A stretch of 64,000 nucleotides of DNA, taken from NCBI GenBank assembly GCA_910589595.1, contig CAJUTM010000004.1:101821-165820 (forward strand). Direction: 5' to 3'. The stretch comes from an uncultured Eubacterium sp. (lineage in GTDB: Bacteria > Bacillota > Clostridia > Lachnospirales > Lachnospiraceae). Shown here piece after piece: positions 17,811 through 27,544 of the stretch. Position 1 is the first letter of the stretch. The number at the start of each line of letters is the position of its first letter. The translations under genes and the position numbers were made by a program. Under the pieces are notes generated by a model that ran no database searches, was not told where the DNA came from, and saw only the letters and a program-made list of their open reading frames with translations.

Positions 17811-18706
17811 TTTTTCGACCTCCAATTCTTTCTTCTTTCGGATTCGGATATCTCCTCGTATATTTGTACATAGTTCGCATAACGGTTTTCACTTATCATC
17901 CCTTTTGCCAGCGCCTCGCGCACAGCGCATTCCGGCTCATGTATATGAGAACATCCGGTGTATTTACACTGCCCCTCGTAAGGCAGAAACTCCGTAAAGT
18001 ACCTGTGAAGCTCTTCTTTTGCCACATCCGGCGAAGAGAGAGAACTAAATCCCGGCGTATCAAACAGAAACGTATGGCTGCCAAGAGAAAAAAGTTCTGA
18101 ATGTCTTGTCGTATGCTTTCCCCGTTGTATCTTTTCACTGATTCTTCCCGTTTCCAACTGCGCCGTCGGGAAAATCAGATTCACTAAACTTGATTTTCCC
18201 ACTCCGGACGGGCCAGCCAATACCGTCGTCTTCCCATGCAGACACTGTTTCACTTCTTCTATTCCCGTCTTTTCTGTATTACTGATTGCCAGAACCCGAT
18301 TGGCACATTTCTCATATGTCTGCCGAAATCTTTGCTCCTCTTCCTCCGAAACGATATCCTGCTTGCTAAAACAGATAACAGTCTCCACCTGCTGCCATTC
18401 CATCATCAACAAAAAGCGGTCAAGCAGATTCAGATTTGGCATCGGTTTTGCCATGGCAAAAATAACCATCGCCTGATCTACGTTTGCTACTGCCGGACGT
18501 TTCAGTTCGTTCTTTCTAGGCAAAATTTCCACAATATTACCTAACTGTTTTTCCTCATCCAGAATTTGCACACAAACATCGTCTCCAACGAGTGGTTTCA
18601 TCCCATCCTTACGAAAACCGCCCTTTGCTTTGCATTCGTACAGCTTGTCATCGTCGCACCACACATAATAGAAGCCAGCAATTCCCTTTACGATTTTCCC
18701 TTTCAT
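17807..18706 (-). CDS. rsgA: Ribosome small-subunit-dependent GTPase RsgA
   Basis: 299 residues. Assembly GTPase for the 30S subunit. OB-fold at about 1-65. The circularly permuted GTPase domain shows motifs in the order G4 (FSKQDIV), G1 (GPSGVGKSSLVN), G2 region (GRISEKIQRGKHTTRH) and G3 (DTPGF). The zinc-binding end carries CKYTGCSHIHEPEC with the Cys/His ligands. ATG at 18706 shares one base with the prkC stop (TGATG), and the stop overlaps rpe (ATGA). The TTG three bases upstream is a less likely start. The neighbourhood with prkC/stp is conserved in Firmicutes, where RsgA is reported as a PrkC phosphorylation target. Confidence 0.95.
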   Translation of the reverse strand: MKGKIVKGIAGFYYVWCDDDKLYECKAKGGFRKDGMKPLVGDDVCVQILDEEKQLGNIVEILPRKNELKRPAVANVDQAMVIFAMAKPMPNLNLLDRFLLMMEWQQVETVICFSKQDIVSEEEEQRFRQTYEKCANRVLAISNTEKTGIEEVKQCLHGKTTVLAGPSGVGKSSLVNLIFPTAQLETGRISEKIQRGKHTTRHSELFSLGSHTFLFDTPGFSSLSSPDVAKEELHRYFTEFLPYEGQCKYTGCSHIHEPECAVREALAKGMISENRYANYVQIYEEISESERRKNWRSKK

Positions 18707-20751
18707 CAATCCGCTACTTTCTCAAACGATACACTATAAGAATCAACCTGTCTGGAATTTTTATATACAAGCAACTGCCCTTCCGATGCACTTACTCCTT
18801 TAATATCTCCCGCGCCAATCTGCATAGGGAAGTCACTATAGGACTTTGTTCCTCCTAATGCGGACAGCACCATCTGTTTTCCATCCTGAACAAGAACAAA
18901 CTTAAAGACGGCGGCCGGGTCGGTCTCATAATCAAACGGATTGTTTATCGTAATATTATCCTTTGAAATATAGGAGTACGTCGGTTCCGGCCCAAGGCTC
19001 AGCGTCACATCCACCGTCGTTCCCTTTTTAACTTCCTGACCGTTCGGCTTACTCTGTACGCAAATGCGGTTTTTCTTATAATTTTCAGAATAGGTGGAAC
19101 CCGTCTTTCCCAATTTGAGATTAACTTTCTCCAGGGCGGCTTTTGCCTGACTCTTCGTCTTGCCGAGCAAATTCGGAACTTTTACTAATTCCTGACCTTT
19201 GCTGACATAATACGTGATAGTGGAGCCGGCGGCAACGCTCTCTCCCGTCTTCGGTTTGGTGGCGGCCACTTTGCCGCTGGCGACGCTCTCGCTGTAAATG
19301 TCACTTCCCCTTCTCGGAACATATCCTTTGCTGCGCAATTCTTCTTCTGCGTCCTCCGGCGTCTTGCCAATAACACTGAATGGCTGCACTCTCTGCGCTG
19401 CATAATAAACCGTAATCTTCGTTCCCTTTTCTACCGGAGTCCCCACGGAAGGATTTGTCTCAATTACTTTTCCCTTGTCTACCGTGTCGGATTCCTGCGC
19501 AACAAACTCATACGTCAGCTCTTTCTCATCTAACAACGCCTTGGCACTCTCTTCCGTCATATCAATAATGTCCGGCACCTTAATCTGTGTTTCTTCTTTC
19601 GCCTCCGGCGAACTGCTCGCCTGTATCACCTGTTTTGTCGGCTCCGGCGTCGCCTCCTCTTTCGGTGAAGAGCCTCCCCAAAAGCCAATAAGCCGGCCGA
19701 CCATATAGATAATAATGAGTCCGATAATGACAGCTACGGTAACGCTTCCGATGATAAGCGCTTTTTCCAATTTCGGGTCAACTTCCCCATTTTCTTCCGT
19801 CTCTTCTTCCTCTTTCAACGTATCCAGAGGCGTCTGCGGTGTCGTCGCTTTTAATGTATTTACATCGCCGCTGGGGATAAATATCGTGTCCGCATTTTCA
19901 TAGAGATTACGGATAATGCCATACTCTCCGGTCGGGTCTTGCAAAAACATTTTCATGTCAGCAATTAAATCTGCCACTGTCGGATAGCGCAGCTCCGTCT
20001 TTTTCTGCATACACTTTGCCACAATATTACTGAGGCCGTGCGGAATCGTAGCGTCTATGGCCTCTAACGGCGTCGCGTCCTCCTGAATATGTGCGAGGGC
20101 AATTGCTACTGCGCTCTCTCCGGTAAATGGAAGCGTACCGCTCAACATCTCATAGATGGTAACGCCAAGTGAATAAATATCACTCTTTTCATCACTGAAA
20201 CCGCCACGCGCCTGTTCCGGTGAAATATAATGGACAGAACCCATGGCATTTGCCGTTATCGTATTGGAACTTGCCGCCTTGGCAATCCCAAAATCACTTA
20301 CTTTCGCCGTACCGTCTTTGGAAATCAAAATATTCTGCGGTTTAATATCCCGGTGGATAATATGATTGGCATGCGCCGCTTCCAGACCGTTGGCAATCTG
20401 TAAACTGATGCCGACAGCTTCCCGAACCGTAAGTTTTCCCCTGTTTTCAATATATTTTTTCAGCGTGATACCATCGACAAACTCCATGACAAAAAAGTGC
20501 ATGTCTTTGTCTTCCCCCACATCATAAATCCCTACGATATTCGGATGTGAGAGACAGGCAATTGCCTGTGCCTCCTGGCGGAATTTGGCGATAAATTTCG
20601 TATCTTCGTTATATTCACTTTTTAAGATTTTAACTGCCACAAAACGATTCAGGCGATGGTCTTTTGCCCGATAAACATCTGCCATTCCACCTGAACCAAT
20701 TTTTTCTATCACTTCATAGCGTTCACCAATCATTGTACCAATATTAACCAT
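18706..20751 (-). CDS. prkC: PASTA-domain serine/threonine protein kinase
   Basis: 681 residues. Kinase domain at about 11-275: glycine loop IGSGGMADVYRA, VAVKILK (Lys), catalytic HRDIKPQN, DFGIAKA and the APE-equivalent SPEQARGG. A juxtamembrane segment leads to one transmembrane helix (about 335-357, LIIGSVTVAVIIGLIIIYMV). Three extracellular PASTA repeats follow (about 385-585: VPDIIDMTEESAKALL, FSVIGKTPEDAEEEL, KVPNLLGKTKSQAKAAL), then a further beta domain of about 90 residues. PASTA domains sense muropeptides or lipid II, and the kinase controls wall metabolism, growth and germination. 12 bases downstream of its cognate phosphatase gene. Confidence 0.95.
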   Translation of the reverse strand: MVNIGTMIGERYEVIEKIGSGGMADVYRAKDHRLNRFVAVKILKSEYNEDTKFIAKFRQEAQAIACLSHPNIVGIYDVGEDKDMHFFVMEFVDGITLKKYIENRGKLTVREAVGISLQIANGLEAAHANHIIHRDIKPQNILISKDGTAKVSDFGIAKAASSNTITANAMGSVHYISPEQARGGFSDEKSDIYSLGVTIYEMLSGTLPFTGESAVAIALAHIQEDATPLEAIDATIPHGLSNIVAKCMQKKTELRYPTVADLIADMKMFLQDPTGEYGIIRNLYENADTIFIPSGDVNTLKATTPQTPLDTLKEEEETEENGEVDPKLEKALIIGSVTVAVIIGLIIIYMVGRLIGFWGGSSPKEEATPEPTKQVIQASSSPEAKEETQIKVPDIIDMTEESAKALLDEKELTYEFVAQESDTVDKGKVIETNPSVGTPVEKGTKITVYYAAQRVQPFSVIGKTPEDAEEELRSKGYVPRRGSDIYSESVASGKVAATKPKTGESVAAGSTITYYVSKGQELVKVPNLLGKTKSQAKAALEKVNLKLGKTGSTYSENYKKNRICVQSKPNGQEVKKGTTVDVTLSLGPEPTYSYISKDNITINNPFDYETDPAAVFKFVLVQDGKQMVLSALGGTKSYSDFPMQIGAGDIKGVSASEGQLLVYKNSRQVDSYSVSFEKVAD

Positions 20752-20763
20752 CTTATCACTCCT

Positions 20764-21486
20764 TTACAGCCGAACTAAAATAACGCTGATGTTGTCCTTA
20801 CCACCGGCCTCGTTCGCCTGTTGCACTAAACTCTCTCCCGCTAACTTCATATCTTCTATATATTTCTTTAATGTTTCTTCGATTGCTATATCTTCTACCA
20901 TATTTGTCAGACCGTCGGAACACAACAAAATCACGTCCCCTTCTTCTACCTTGACTTCAAAGCAGTCCGGCCGAACACTCGTGTCCGTGCCAAGAGCCCG
21001 TGTAATAATGTTTTTATTCGGATGTAAACGCATCTCTTCTTTTTGAATCTCTCCTGATTGAACCATCTCCTCCACTAGCGAGTGGTCCACCGTAATCTGA
21101 CGCAGTGTATCATGTAAAACATATAAACGGGAATCACCAATATTTACAATATAGGCTGTGTTCCCATCCACCATGGCTCCGACAAGCGTCGTCCCCATTC
21201 CGGCGAGCGCCACATCTTCCCGCGAACGCTGATATACTTTTGCATTCGCCGCCGCAACGGCAGCCTCAAAAGCACTCACGGGTGTTCGGGATTCCGTCTT
21301 CGTAATTTGGGCAGCTACTTCATTGACACATAATCGGGACGCCATATCTCCTGCCTGATGTCCCCCCATGCCATCCGCTACCAGAAACAGATTGGGGAAA
21401 CTACCGATTTTATTTTCCTCACAGAACACACAATCCTGATTGCTGTTCCGCAAACGCCCCGTATCTGTCAAACAAAATGTTTTCAC
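20764..21486 (-). CDS. stp: PP2C-family serine/threonine phosphatase, partner of PrkC
   Basis: 240 residues, GTG start with AAGGAGG seven bases upstream. PP2C metal-dependent phosphatase motifs: TDTGRLRNSNQD (D metal ligand), FLVADGMGGHQAGD, AYIVNIGDSRLY, LCSDGLTNMV and GGKDNISVILV. It removes phosphate from targets of the adjacent kinase. First gene of the stp-prkC-rsgA-rpe run, expressed from the promoter at 21659-21687, with a 170-base leader. fmt, def and rsmB, which often precede stp in Firmicutes, are not here. Confidence 0.95.
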   Translation of the reverse strand: MKTFCLTDTGRLRNSNQDCVFCEENKIGSFPNLFLVADGMGGHQAGDMASRLCVNEVAAQITKTESRTPVSAFEAAVAAANAKVYQRSREDVALAGMGTTLVGAMVDGNTAYIVNIGDSRLYVLHDTLRQITVDHSLVEEMVQSGEIQKEEMRLHPNKNIITRALGTDTSVRPDCFEVKVEEGDVILLCSDGLTNMVEDIAIEETLKKYIEDMKLAGESLVQQANEAGGKDNISVILVRL

Positions 21487-21658
21487 AATCTGACCTCCTT
21501 AGCTTCTGCTTTGTGAAACGACTTTCACTTCCCTGTCAGAAAATTCTTTTGTAATCACCCACAGGGAGTCTCTGATTTTTTAACAAACCGAAACTAACTA
21601 TGGAAAACTAAATAGAAGTATATGCTATAATATATGCTATTATTAAAATTACTCTACC

Positions 21659-21687
21659 ATAATATCACAATACCAAAAAAAGGACAA
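21659..21687 (-). promoter_or_regulatory. Promoter of the stp-prkC-rsgA-rpe operon
   Basis: Minus strand TTGTCC (21687-21682), 17-bp spacer, TATTAT (21664-21659). The region between 21487 and 21827 otherwise holds only an AT-rich leader with a direct repeat TATGCTAT (around 21620-21640), a short TTTTAACAG/CTGTTAAAA hairpin near 21700-21725 and the neighbouring terminator. Confidence 0.6.
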
Positions 21688-21745
21688 GATGTAATATTTT
21701 AACAGTACGTCAATCCTGTTAAAAGTATTGTCCGATAAAACAAAC

Positions 21746-21780
21746 GGGAGGACAGGCGCCATAATTCTGCCTATCCTCCC
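21746..21780 (-). terminator. Terminator of the giant surface protein gene
   Basis: Minus strand GGGAGGATAGGC (21780-21769) pairs with GCCTGTCCTCCC (21757-21746) with one mismatch; GTTTGTTTTATC follows. Confidence 0.8.
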
Positions 21781-21827
21781 TCTCCGGTGCTGCCGCTATT
21801 CCTGCATCTGTCTGTATTCCGGCACGG

Positions 21828-24800
21828 CTATTTTACTGTTATCTTGATTTTCTCCCTTACCCCGTTTAATGCGGTGACATAAATATAACAGGTTCCTTTC
21901 TTCTTTGCCTTTACCTTACCTGCCTGCGTTACCGCCGCAATCTTCTTATTGCCAGACTGGTATTTCAGGGCGGGTCCGTGAGAAACCGGAAGCAGTTTTT
22001 TCTTTTTTGACTGTTTGTCAATTGTCACCTGAACACGGATACTCCTGCCCTTTTTCAAGGTATACTTCTTTTTCAGTTTCAGTTTTTTTGCATTTGTGTA
22101 CTTTTTGTTTTCCTTTCCTGCTATATGGTAAGTTCTGCTGCTGGCGGTATATACTTTTTTACCATTGACATATTCCCATGCTTTTATTTTGACTGAATAT
22201 GTTTTCTTTCCGGAAATCTTTTTACCGGTTATCTTTGTAAGGGAAACAGATGTCTTTCCATTTTTTACCGTCTTAGCCAGAGAATTTTTCCGTTTCTTCC
22301 CGCACTGGGCAACATAAATATCATACCCTCCTGCCCCTGTTATCTTCGCCCATTTCAAGGCAAGGGCATTTCCCTTCCATTTCATGGATATGCTGGAATC
22401 CAGTTTCAAAGGATTTTCCCTCACTTCTTCCGGCGCGACGGTTTCCTTTGGCTGTTTTGCCGGCTCTTCCAATGTCGGGTTTGCCGTCGGCGGCAGCTTC
22501 GGGATGGTCTCCTCACGTGTCTGGCTACATACATAACAGGTATATACCCGTTTTCCTTCTGATGTGGTGGTCGCTGCCTCCTCGCCGGTAATATGCCATT
22601 CATGCCCCGGCGCTTTTACCACGATGCCTGACTCTATCACATCGCCGCACAGGCTGCATTCCTTATGTCCCAGTCCGTCCTCCGTGCAAGTCGGCGCTTT
22701 TTCGCTTTTTCCCGTATAAAGAAGTTCTCCTGACGCATCGTCACAGGCAGCTCTGGTTATGGTGACTGTCACGGTTTCCTTTTCATAATTGCCTTTATCC
22801 TCTCCGGTATAAATTGCTGTGGCCTCCACGGATGCTCCCGCCGCAAGGGCCTTTTCTTTGTCCGCTTCCTGCCATTTCCATCCCTCCGGCAATGGCGCCC
22901 CACCTGCCTTTTTAACAGTATTTAAGACATTTATGCTGTCTTCCGGCATATTCGGGGCATTCTGCGCCTTTTCCACGATGACAGTTATTGTTTTGTTTTC
23001 GGCGGCGCTATAATTTGCAGACTCCGGCAGTAAAACGGTTATCTCTGCTTCGCCTGCGCCCCTGAGCGTGACCGTGCCGTTTTCCACGGATATCACATCG
23101 GCTCCTTTCGTCACTTCGTACTGCACTTCTGCCTCTGTATTGTTATCTGTGACATCCAGAGTAAATGCCGCATCACCAAAAGTCTTATTGTAAGTATCTG
23201 TGCCAACCGTAATTTCTGCATCCAGAGGATTGACCGTTACGGACGTGGAAACCGCCGCTGCCGGCTGCACAAGACTATAATTTCCGCTGTCCGCCCCGAT
23301 AAGGATAAGTTCCGGCAGTGTTACCGCCGTGTATGTTCCTGCATCGGCGCTGTTTAACGTGCCCTGTATGCCATTTTTCAGAGCAACCGCCACATCATCA
23401 TCCGGTGCAGCGCCGCTTAATTTGACTGCTGTGATTTCCACCATTTTTGTTCCGTCATAAGCCCTGTCCGTTGCCGTTGCTCCTGTAACCGTCAACTCTT
23501 TTGCTTTTACATTGACTGTAAAAGTATATGCCAATGTCACCTGTTCCGTCTCTATCCCCTGCGGATTCATGACAGCCTTATAGGTGTACCCGCCCTTATC
23601 CAGCGTATCCAGATATGCCGCTTTCAGGATAAGCGTACCGTCGCTGTCGATAGTATAATGATTTGCATCTACGGCATTTCCTTCCTCGTCCGTAAGTCCT
23701 TTGAATGTATTTCCGTTCAGGGCAAGCTGCACGGTGCGGTCATGGTTCTCTTTGTATGTATAGTCAATAGCTGACGGACTTACCGTGCTCTCCGCATAGA
23801 CCACGATACCCTCGCTGTTCAGTACTGCCGTATTGCCTGCATTATCCGTCACTTTCACATAGATAAAATAAGCGCCCTGTGCATTCAGGCTGACCGGTTT
23901 CGTATAAGTATTCCAAACTATACTGTCCGTATCCGTAATTTCCTTATCCGATATATAATACTGTGTCTGTTTAATCCCACTGCCTGTCACTGTATCCGTA
24001 TCATCCGTGGCTCTGATTTCCACTGTTTTATAGTCCTTGCCGAATACTCCGAAAGAGACGTTATTGAGAAACTTTCTCCAGCCATCTGTATCAATTTGGT
24101 ATTCCGCATTCGGCGGAATGGTATCGTTCACCGTAATATTCACTTCTCCGGTAACTGTCTTATAATTCACGGTATCATCCGGCGTAAATTTCCATGTATA
24201 GGTGTTTGTGCCGTATTTTAAGGCGCTGTCGGTCAGCGTTAATGTTCCGGCAGTCGTCTGGTTTGTACGGCTTAATACCACTTGCGATACATCAAGGGTA
24301 TTTTCCAGCGCCCCCGCTGTAACAGCGCCGACATCAGGCGCTGCCTGTTCGATGGTAAAGGTTTTCTCTACTTCACCCGTATAATTCCCCTTGCCTTTAA
24401 TGGTAATCGTAACCGTTCCGGCGCTGGTGAAATCAGTGGTAGCGATACCGTCACGAGTGTATCTGACCTCATAGTCCGTTCCCAGTGTCAGTCTGGTTTC
24501 CCCCTGCTTGACGGTGAGGGTTGGCTTCTGCTCCGTGCCGTTATAGGTAACATCTGTTTTGTCCAACGTCATCATGTCCGCCGTCAGTGGAGCGCGCTCA
24601 ACGGTGAAAGGCAATTCGCACACGTTGGAGTATTTACCTATATCATTAGCAAAAGACACTTTCAATTTATGCTCTCCCACGGCCATCGTCTCGCTGCCAA
24701 ATAAATCCGCTGCGCTCCATGACACAGTTTCGCCTTCCCCTTGAATCATCGCCCCATCATCCATCTGCAGGAACATAGCATATTGTTCAGGAACAGTCCT

Positions 24801-27179
24801 ATCCCCTGTCAGCACAGTACCAGTTTCCCCATAAACTACTTTCGGGAAAGTAAAGTTGACGGCGCCGACAATCGACCCATGGTCGCAAACGCCGCACCCC
24901 TCTCTGAGTGTCACGGTGTTCCCGCTTGCTTCGGCAGAAAGGGCGATGGTATGCGCCTCCACCTTTTGATACCCACAAACCGTACAAGTCTGGGTGTGGT
25001 TGGTTGTGTCGCAGATGTATTCTTCGCTGTAGACGCAGCTCTCTGCTGTCCCTGCATAGCCGCAGTAAGGGCAAGTCAGGCTGTGAGTACCGTCATTATT
25101 AGAGGTCGGCTTGACACCCTCATGCTTGCACTTCTGCACAATAAAGGTTCCAGCAGGCAGGCTTTTGCCCGAAGGTTCATAGGGACTGCCGTCCTGATAA
25201 AAGGCATTATGGTTCGCCAAGGCAGTTTTTATATTGTCCGTGTGTTTAATCGCATTTTCACTTCCGTTAAAGGTACCGCCATGGAGATTGAGAGAGCAGG
25301 TGCCAGTCACATTTACCGCACATTTACCTCCGGAAAACGTGCCGCCATAGAAACTCATAGTTCCTCCTTCCAAATCAAAGCAGGCGTATCCGGCTGCCGC
25401 TGTCACCTTTCCACCCCCGACACTGTCTTTGACCATAATTAAATTATACGATATCTGAAAAGCAGAATCGCCTATTTGAGTGGCGTTGTAAGTATGACCA
25501 TTCAAGTCCAACGTGACTACAATTTTACTCTGAATCTTATGGGTGGCAGTTACATCACCAAGCAGCTTCAGCGTTGCCCCATTGTTTTCCATGCTAAAAG
25601 CGCTGTCAAGACTGCTCTCATCATAATAACCAAGGACTTTCCCATTCTTCTCCGCCATTGCCACAGCTTTAACATTGCAGAGCGAACAAACGCCATTCGC
25701 CCATTTATGTTCTCCTGATATTTCTTCGTTACAAAGAGGACAGGTGCCGCCGTGTCCTCCATCCGCCAGAGGCATATACACAAGTCCGGTATGAGGACAT
25801 TCCCCCACTTTGAAGTCTCTGCTTATGGTTCTATCACCATTGGTGAATGTAACCGTATAATCTCCCACATCTTTTACAACGGCCGGTTCAATGGTACGAA
25901 TCCATCCCGTCGTATCTGCCGTAAACTCTACCCCGCAAATCAGTATTTCCCTTTCCAATATAATCTGGTCTGTATAGTCCTTTCCGGTATAAGTCAGGCT
26001 TTCCGGAATTGAAATCATATCCTTATTTACATCTATCAGGAAATTTCCGTCCCCAGTCAAAGCGCCTGTTCCAGTCAGGGAATTTTTTTCATGGATATGC
26101 ATCGTACCGTTGTTTTCCAATGTAACACCATTAGGAATCGTCAGCGCAGCGCCCTTCGGGATTACAAAAGAACCGTTTGCTGCTACGGTCAAATCTGCTG
26201 CAAGCGCATGGGTTCCATAAACCTGATATGCCGCCCCCGAATCAGATTTGAAAAATTCATAAGTAATTCCCTCCATCGTACTGCTTTTATCCACGATAAT
26301 TGCTTTCTTAGAGCGAAGCAGGAAGCGGCCACTGTTTGTAACCTGTGAATTGGTAACAGAAACCTCATCCTCACAATGGATACCTGCATCAAGAACATCC
26401 GCTGATATAGTAGAATTGGTAATAAACGCCTTGTGCTCCGGCACCTCTTTGGATATTGCCGTCACATACACTCCAAAACCACTGGGATTGGTTATATTCA
26501 ATGTACTGTCGTTAATCTCTGTTTTGTTGGTGGCAACACAGTAGTCAACACTGCCTGACGAATTGGTTATGTTCACCTCGCTGCCATTTTCTATGGTCAA
26601 ACGGCCGTGCGTGTTGTAAATATAGCCATTAGAGCCGTTCATGTTGAAATTCACCATTGCATTGTCAATCACCATATTATGGCTAAGGAAAATCATCCCC
26701 TGCGTGGTAACATTCACATTTACCCCGCGAATAAAAATATCTTTATCATTCCAGTTTTGCCCTTCCAAAGAGAGCGACGCTCCCTCGTCTCCCATAATAG
26801 TCGTACTTCCACGCACATTGCCATAGAAAAGGGTTCCGCTCGTGTTTACAGAATTTTCTCCTTTCACATAAATCGTAAACTCCAATGGTGCATTGGTAAT
26901 ATGAATAAAATTCCCGCTGGAATTATCAGAATGAAAATTCTCTAATGTCAGAACGCCATCTGCATAGCTCCAGCCATCTCCACTGTCACCGCTGCTAACT
27001 TTCTGTCCAAACAGCTCCAAATCAGGCGTGCCCTCATCCACCAGAGCAGATTTACCATCCGAAGCGTACACGCTAAGCCCGCCGCTAAACAGAGTATTAA
27101 ACAGCATTGCCGCCGCCAGCAGGATTCCAAGACCGCCGCGCAGTCTGCCCTCTTTTCGTCTTCTTCTCTCTTTTCCCAT
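21828..27179 (-). CDS. Giant secreted surface protein: beta-helix, Cys-pair, MBG/YDG, FN3 and Ig-like modules
   Basis: 1783 residues, ATG after GGAGGAATG. Signal peptide about 1-42 (RGGLGILLAAAMLFNTLFSG). Order of regions: an Asn-rich right-handed beta-helix-like part (about 45-390, with ITNSTISADV and VSVTNSQVTN rungs); several short CxxC modules (CPLCNEE, CSLCNVK, CPYCGYAG, CTVCGYQK, CSLCGDV, CYVCSQT) that may bind zinc or form disulfides; MBG/YDG-type repeats (YNGTEQKPTLTV, AYDGTKMVEITAV, NYTGEVEKTF); an FN3-like unit (WAKITGAGGYDIYVA); and a basic Ig-like end (KKYTLKKGRSIRVQV, GKVKAKKKGTCYIYVTA). No LPXTG. Likely a wall-associated adhesin or glycan binder. It is divergent from a LytTR two-component system, a possible regulator. 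The frame is fully intact despite its length. Confidence 0.85.
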   Translation of the reverse strand: MGKERRRRKEGRLRGGLGILLAAAMLFNTLFSGGLSVYASDGKSALVDEGTPDLELFGQKVSSGDSGDGWSYADGVLTLENFHSDNSSGNFIHITNAPLEFTIYVKGENSVNTSGTLFYGNVRGSTTIMGDEGASLSLEGQNWNDKDIFIRGVNVNVTTQGMIFLSHNMVIDNAMVNFNMNGSNGYIYNTHGRLTIENGSEVNITNSSGSVDYCVATNKTEINDSTLNITNPSGFGVYVTAISKEVPEHKAFITNSTISADVLDAGIHCEDEVSVTNSQVTNSGRFLLRSKKAIIVDKSSTMEGITYEFFKSDSGAAYQVYGTHALAADLTVAANGSFVIPKGAALTIPNGVTLENNGTMHIHEKNSLTGTGALTGDGNFLIDVNKDMISIPESLTYTGKDYTDQIILEREILICGVEFTADTTGWIRTIEPAVVKDVGDYTVTFTNGDRTISRDFKVGECPHTGLVYMPLADGGHGGTCPLCNEEISGEHKWANGVCSLCNVKAVAMAEKNGKVLGYYDESSLDSAFSMENNGATLKLLGDVTATHKIQSKIVVTLDLNGHTYNATQIGDSAFQISYNLIMVKDSVGGGKVTAAAGYACFDLEGGTMSFYGGTFSGGKCAVNVTGTCSLNLHGGTFNGSENAIKHTDNIKTALANHNAFYQDGSPYEPSGKSLPAGTFIVQKCKHEGVKPTSNNDGTHSLTCPYCGYAGTAESCVYSEEYICDTTNHTQTCTVCGYQKVEAHTIALSAEASGNTVTLREGCGVCDHGSIVGAVNFTFPKVVYGETGTVLTGDRTVPEQYAMFLQMDDGAMIQGEGETVSWSAADLFGSETMAVGEHKLKVSFANDIGKYSNVCELPFTVERAPLTADMMTLDKTDVTYNGTEQKPTLTVKQGETRLTLGTDYEVRYTRDGIATTDFTSAGTVTITIKGKGNYTGEVEKTFTIEQAAPDVGAVTAGALENTLDVSQVVLSRTNQTTAGTLTLTDSALKYGTNTYTWKFTPDDTVNYKTVTGEVNITVNDTIPPNAEYQIDTDGWRKFLNNVSFGVFGKDYKTVEIRATDDTDTVTGSGIKQTQYYISDKEITDTDSIVWNTYTKPVSLNAQGAYFIYVKVTDNAGNTAVLNSEGIVVYAESTVSPSAIDYTYKENHDRTVQLALNGNTFKGLTDEEGNAVDANHYTIDSDGTLILKAAYLDTLDKGGYTYKAVMNPQGIETEQVTLAYTFTVNVKAKELTVTGATATDRAYDGTKMVEITAVKLSGAAPDDDVAVALKNGIQGTLNSADAGTYTAVTLPELILIGADSGNYSLVQPAAAVSTSVTVNPLDAEITVGTDTYNKTFGDAAFTLDVTDNNTEAEVQYEVTKGADVISVENGTVTLRGAGEAEITVLLPESANYSAAENKTITVIVEKAQNAPNMPEDSINVLNTVKKAGGAPLPEGWKWQEADKEKALAAGASVEATAIYTGEDKGNYEKETVTVTITRAACDDASGELLYTGKSEKAPTCTEDGLGHKECSLCGDVIESGIVVKAPGHEWHITGEEAATTTSEGKRVYTCYVCSQTREETIPKLPPTANPTLEEPAKQPKETVAPEEVRENPLKLDSSISMKWKGNALALKWAKITGAGGYDIYVAQCGKKRKNSLAKTVKNGKTSVSLTKITGKKISGKKTYSVKIKAWEYVNGKKVYTASSRTYHIAGKENKKYTNAKKLKLKKKYTLKKGRSIRVQVTIDKQSKKKKLLPVSHGPALKYQSGNKKIAAVTQAGKVKAKKKGTCYIYVTALNGVREKIKITVK

Positions 27180-27544
27180 ATAAATTCATTCCTCCGTTCC
27201 AAAATATTCTCTTTGCAGAAACTCCCTTAACCTAATGTTGTCGCACGTTCTGATATTGTCAATTCACATACCACGCAACCCCTTTCTGAAAAATTTCCGA
27301 AAAAATTTTTCACTTTCGGCGCTTTTTACGGCGTTTATTATCACTATATGTTTTTCCCGCTTTTTTTCAAGTGGCATGGCACAAATTGTTAAAATCCGTC
27401 CCGAATTGTATAAATTTTCTTTAAAATAGCAGTTGACAGTCCTGCTTTTTTATGGCGCTCGCTTTTTTATCCGTTTTATGTTATGATATGGGTTAAATGC
27501 TTTTAAGAGTCAGTGCGCATATGAGAATAAAAGGAGACTTTTCC
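27180..27544 (+). other. Divergent intergenic region between giant surface gene and LytTR system
   Basis: 365 bases with no gene. Seen: AT-rich self-complementary stretch GAAAAATTTCC/GAAAAAATTTTTC around 27290-27312; two copies of AATTGT 20 bp apart (27384-27389, 27404-27409), close to the spacing of paired LytTR sites but too short to be convincing; TTGACA at 27433 on the plus strand without a properly spaced -10; TTGACA on the minus strand near 27255 with a weak -10. The AAAGGAG ribosome site of the regulator lies at the right edge. Confidence 0.4.

Noticed and set aside
27384..27409. Paired AATTGT motifs as LytTR binding sites
   Set aside because: Only six bases match and the 20-bp spacing is short of the 21-22 bp expected; kept only as a note in the intergenic entry.
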